34,714 bases of DNA from Mycobacterium colombiense (GTDB lineage: Bacteria; Actinomycetota; Actinomycetes; Mycobacteriales; Mycobacteriaceae): the NCBI RefSeq assembly GCF_001672755.1, contig NZ_LZKI01000058.1, forward strand, positions 1-34,714, written 5' to 3'. Below the pieces are notes generated by a model. The model was not told the origin of the DNA, searched no databases, and saw only the letters and a list, made by a program, of their open reading frames with translations. Shown piece by piece: positions 32,414 to 34,714 of the stretch. Both the position numbers and the translations under genes were made by a program. Numbering within the stretch: the stretch's first letter is position 1; the number at the start of each line of letters is the position of its first letter.

Positions 32414-32878
32414 GTGCATCCCTTCCCGTCGCGCCCGTACCCGGCCGGTGATTACCGGCCGGGTGTGGCGTGGTTGATGAACTGGTTGGCCGCCCTGGGC
32501 GCGCCGAAGGCAACGAATGTCCGAATGAATGCGCCGCCGATGCCCGCGTCGCCGAGCGAATCCGCCGACGTCGTGCCCATGGGCCACCTCGCCTTCGCGT
32601 TGGAAAGAACACGATCCGGCAGGCTTCGGCACCCGACACTGCCCGTGCAGTGACGGTCGCCGAAGCCCGCCCAGAAAACTGGAAGCGCCCAGCTGTGTCT
32701 TTCAACCGAGAAGGCCCCGACAACGCGTCGCGACCGAAGCGCAACCGCTGTGTACCCGGCGTTCTGCTGCGCAAACGGCGCCGCGGCCGGTTCTCAGCGT
32801 GCTTTCAGGAGCGCAGGCGGCCAGCCGGTTTGAGGCGCGCCGGAGCGTCAATCCTGCAGCGAGGACGGGAACACACTG
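32414..32878. other. Divergent intergenic region
   Basis: About 465 bases separate the divergent membrane-protein gene (-) and the 124-aa gene (+). It holds a perfect inverted repeat at 32439-32464 near the minus-strand gene and GAGGACGGGA just before the plus-strand gene. I see no convincing promoter pair, RNA gene or conserved ORF in the rest; the open frames across it have Arg/Pro-rich, shadow-like translations. Confidence 0.55.
32439..32464. repeat. Perfect inverted repeat upstream of the oxidoreductase block
   Basis: CCCGGCCGGT (32440-32449) and ACCGGCCGGG (32454-32463) are exact reverse complements separated by GATT. An extra A-T pair outside extends the arms to 11. It ends 25 bases before the ATG of the minus-strand membrane protein gene. 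As DNA it is an operator-like palindrome; as RNA it would be a very stable hairpin in the leader. There is no T-run on either side, so a classical terminator is unlikely. Confidence 0.6.
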
Positions 32879-33253
32879 ATGGTGCAGACGACGAGAAATG
32901 ACCCGCTCGAGTCCAGCGAGCACCTGCATGCCGTGGCGCAGGCGGTGCTCGCCGGGCAGCGGGCGGAGCAGGCGCGACAAGCGGCCGGGGTGGCGAGGCG
33001 GCTTGCGGCGGACAGCGTGCAGGCCGCGGTCGAAAGTTTGGGGTTATCGGCAGTCAGTCAGGATCGAACCGCGCAGGCCTTCGAGGACTCGGCTGACCGC
33101 GGCGGACGTCGAAGCGCGTTTTTGCGGGCCCATGCGGCTGAGCACCGCAGGTTCGCGGAGGAGGACCGCCGGATGGCGCAGGAGTTGCGACGACGCGGCC
33201 GGAACTGGCTCGCCGCTCAGGCGCGCCTCGATCGCTGGACGTCCGAATCTTGA
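32879..33253 (+). CDS. Hypothetical small helical protein
   Basis: This 124-residue protein is rich in Ala, Arg, Glu and Gln and is predicted to be almost entirely helical (for example AEQARQAAGVARRLAADSVQ and HRRFAEEDRRMAQELRRRGR). There is no signal peptide, membrane segment or recognised domain. GAGGACGGGA at 32861-32870 supports the ATG. The amphipathic helices suggest a coiled-coil or nucleic-acid-associated protein, but nothing specific can be claimed. It stands alone, divergent from the oxidoreductase block and 83 bases upstream of the secreted-protein gene. Confidence 0.65.
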   Translation: MVQTTRNDPLESSEHLHAVAQAVLAGQRAEQARQAAGVARRLAADSVQAAVESLGLSAVSQDRTAQAFEDSADRGGRRSAFLRAHAAEHRRFAEEDRRMAQELRRRGRNWLAAQARLDRWTSES

Positions 33254-33336
33254 GAGGCGCCGCTTACGCTCGTGGCCTGCGTAAATTCCTGCCACGGAAC
33301 CGGATTGGTCTGCGCTGACGTGGGTACAAGGCGATC

Positions 33337-33597
33337 ATGAACAAGACTGTGCGCATCGCAGCATCAGCGGTCGCCTTGACCGCTGGGTTAGGGCTCGCCG
33401 GGTCTGGGGCGGCCGCAATCGCCCACGCCCATCCCGCGCCGTTGCCGGAGTACCACTGGTGCCCCGGCCAGTGGTGGGATCCGGGCTGGGGCGGTAACTG
33501 GGACGCGGGTCGCTGCCACGACGACCACTGGTACGACGGTGAAGCCCGCGACCAGGGTCACTGGCACAACGGCCCGTGGGATCAAAACTGGCACTGA
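33337..33597 (+). CDS. Small secreted Trp/His-rich protein
   Basis: This 86-residue protein has a clear Sec signal peptide (MNKTVRIAASAVALTAGLGL, then an alanine-rich region) with probable cleavage after AHA near residue 31. The mature part of about 55 residues contains nine Trp, many His, Asp and Gly, and two Cys (in WCPGQWWDPGWG and GRCHDDHW) that could form a disulfide. Similar small exported proteins with a WCPGQ and CHDDH pattern occur in mycobacteria as I remember them; no function is known to me. AAGG lies six bases before the ATG. His/Asp clusters could bind metal, but this is speculation. It converges with the downstream SDR gene. Confidence 0.82.
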   Translation: MNKTVRIAASAVALTAGLGLAGSGAAAIAHAHPAPLPEYHWCPGQWWDPGWGGNWDAGRCHDDHWYDGEARDQGHWHNGPWDQNWH

Positions 33598-33627
33598 TGC
33601 CGTGTAGAGCGGTGACCACGCAGCGGA

Positions 33628-34470
33628 TCACGTTGCGCGGGAAGATATTCCGCGCAACCGCTTGAGCACGAGTCGTCCCACCTGCATCGAGATGGTCGGC
33701 GAGAGGCGCTCCAGGTACCACAGCGCCTTCCACCAGGCCGGCACGATGATGATCGCTTTGTTTCGCAGCACGGCACGAAGCACGAGGGCGGCGAATTTGT
33801 CGGGCGCCATCGGCCGCGCCGGTTCCCAGGATCTGAGTATCTCCTCGTCGCTGGCCCCGATGTTCAGGCGGCCGTACCTGCCGCCGGTGAGGATCGGGGT
33901 CCGGATCGCGCCGGGACACAGCACCGACACCTTCACATTGTGACGTTCGGCCTCCAGCCGCAACGCCTTGGACAGCGCGACGACGGCGTGCTTGGAGGCG
34001 GTGTAGCTGACGGTGCCGGGACCGGCCAGCAGACCCGCCATCGACGCCGTGTTCACGATGTGGCCCGAGCGCTGCCGGATCATGATCGGATACACCGCCT
34101 GGACGCCGTGCACCACCCCGTGCAGGTTCACCGCCAGGACGTCGTTCCAGTCGTCGAGGGTGTAGGAGTCGACCTCGCCGCCGACCCCGATGCCGGCGTT
34201 GTTGAACAGGTAATCGATTCGCCCGGATGTCCGCGCCGCCTCGGCGACCGCGCCCTCGAACGCGGGATAGTCGCGGACGTCAAGTTCGATCGCGTGCGCC
34301 TTCGTGCCGCCGCTGCTGAGGCGTTGCGCCAGCTCCTGCGCCGCGGCCAGTTGGCGATCGGCGAGCCAGACCTCCGCGCCGCCCTCGACCAACGTGGTGG
34401 CCAGCGCGGCGCCGATGCCCGAAGCGCCACCGGTGATGAATGCGACCTTGCCCGACAAGCTCGACGTCAT
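33628..34470 (-). CDS. Short-chain dehydrogenase/reductase
   Basis: This classical SDR oxidoreductase has 280 residues. The cofactor motif TGGASGIG is at 13-20, NNAG at 90-93, and Ser143, Tyr156 and Lys160 form the catalytic set (TASMAG, YTASK). Asp in WLADR near position 38 suggests NAD preference over NADP. The last 50 residues are basic and hydrophobic (IIIVPAWWKALWYLERL and VGRLVLKRLRG), typical of lipid-linked mycobacterial SDRs. I chose ATG 34470 because TATCCT lies six bases upstream and no Shine-Dalgarno is present, as in leaderless mycobacterial mRNAs. An ATG at 34512 would add 14 residues with no family similarity. The substrate is unknown. Confidence 0.88.
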   Translation of the reverse strand: MTSSLSGKVAFITGGASGIGAALATTLVEGGAEVWLADRQLAAAQELAQRLSSGGTKAHAIELDVRDYPAFEGAVAEAARTSGRIDYLFNNAGIGVGGEVDSYTLDDWNDVLAVNLHGVVHGVQAVYPIMIRQRSGHIVNTASMAGLLAGPGTVSYTASKHAVVALSKALRLEAERHNVKVSVLCPGAIRTPILTGGRYGRLNIGASDEEILRSWEPARPMAPDKFAALVLRAVLRNKAIIIVPAWWKALWYLERLSPTISMQVGRLVLKRLRGISSRAT

Positions 34471-34476
34471 GAGGGA

Positions 34477-34482
34477 AGGATA
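34477..34482 (-). promoter_or_regulatory. Candidate -10 element for leaderless SDR transcript
   Basis: TATCCT on the minus strand fits TANNNT and ends six bases before the SDR ATG, so transcription would begin at or next to the start codon. There is no recognisable -35 hexamer and no ribosome site upstream of the ATG, which agrees with a leaderless message. Confidence 0.4.
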
Positions 34483-34714
34483 GGCGCCGTCTGCGCTGCT
34501 AGGGCCGTTCATCCGGAGTCTGCGGCGTCGCTGGATCGGGTGCGAGAAGGCCGGGCGTGCGAAGGCGCGACCGACAGCTACCCGATGGCGCGGGACGCCG
34601 TCGAAGAAACCTCCTCGAAACGGCGCTGCGGCGCGACTTCAAATCGGAAGCGCATAGCCGCCACATTGTGGGACTAATGTCGGGTGATATGGCTGACTGC
34701 ACAGGATTTTAAGG

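Noticed and set aside
32439..32464. The inverted repeat as an ANTAR RNA target
   Set aside because: ANTAR targets are two stem-loops with six-base loops having A first and G fourth. This is a single hairpin with an AATC loop on the minus strand, and opening the closing pair gives TAATCA, which does not fit.
32414..32632. N-terminal extension of the 4-TM protein to 32632
   Set aside because: The added 71 residues are Arg/His-rich, lack similarity to a leader, and run through the perfect inverted repeat; a good ribosome site marks ATG 32413.
34513..34714. Possible gene start at the right edge
   Set aside because: Short frames here (for example ATG near 34677 followed by an early TAA) do not continue, and no ribosome site or family-like sequence is visible.

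Overview
The window is GC-rich actinobacterial DNA with the gene content of a slow-growing non-tuberculous Mycobacterium. Its left two thirds follow the Mycobacterium tuberculosis order argD-argF-argR-argG-argH-pks10-pks7-pks8/17-pks9-pks11-(Rv1668c/Rv1667c). The Pks10 and Pks11 homologues are the same length (353 aa) as their tuberculosis counterparts. Species cannot be fixed from the sequence alone.

Region 1 (1-4525, + strand) is the end of the arginine operon: the C-terminal part of argD, then argF, argR, argG and argH, mostly with 4-base start/stop overlaps. Together they take N-acetyl-glutamate semialdehyde and ornithine through citrulline and argininosuccinate to arginine, with ArgR as the arginine-sensing repressor.

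Region 2 (4542-22883, + strand) is a hybrid polyketide locus. A type III synthase (pks10) and a second one (pks11) flank three type I proteins. Pks7 and Pks8 are complete KS-AT-DH-ER-KR-ACP modules. Pks9 is KS-AT-ACP, and its KS active-site Cys is replaced by Gln (KSQ), so it reads as a decarboxylating loading module. AT motifs predict methylmalonyl for Pks7 and malonyl for Pks8 and Pks9. No thioesterase or reductase is present, so transfer of the chain to Pks10 or Pks11 is a reasonable hypothesis. pks8/17 is one intact gene here. The P450 gene (cyp139) that follows pks11 in M. tuberculosis is missing. Small overlapping ORFs precede pks7 and pks11, and AT-rich promoter-like sites precede pks10 and pks11.

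Region 3 (22921-32413, - strand) starts, in the direction of transcription, with a six-gene, tightly overlapping putative operon: a small 4-TM membrane protein, a gluconate-2-dehydrogenase subunit-3 homologue, a GMC flavoprotein, a GH15 glycosidase, an SDR with a C-terminal membrane-like tail, and a mandelate-racemase-type enolase-superfamily enzyme. It looks like an undescribed sugar or glycoside oxidation/dehydration pathway. A perfect inverted repeat lies just upstream of its first gene. A PAS-ANTAR regulator and an intact Uup-like ABC-F ATPase follow on the same strand.

Region 4 (32414-34714) holds an intergenic stretch, a small helical protein of unknown function, a small secreted Trp/His-rich protein and another SDR, probably leaderless. 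The last about 240 bases show no convincing gene. No tRNA, rRNA, CRISPR array or insertion sequence was seen.
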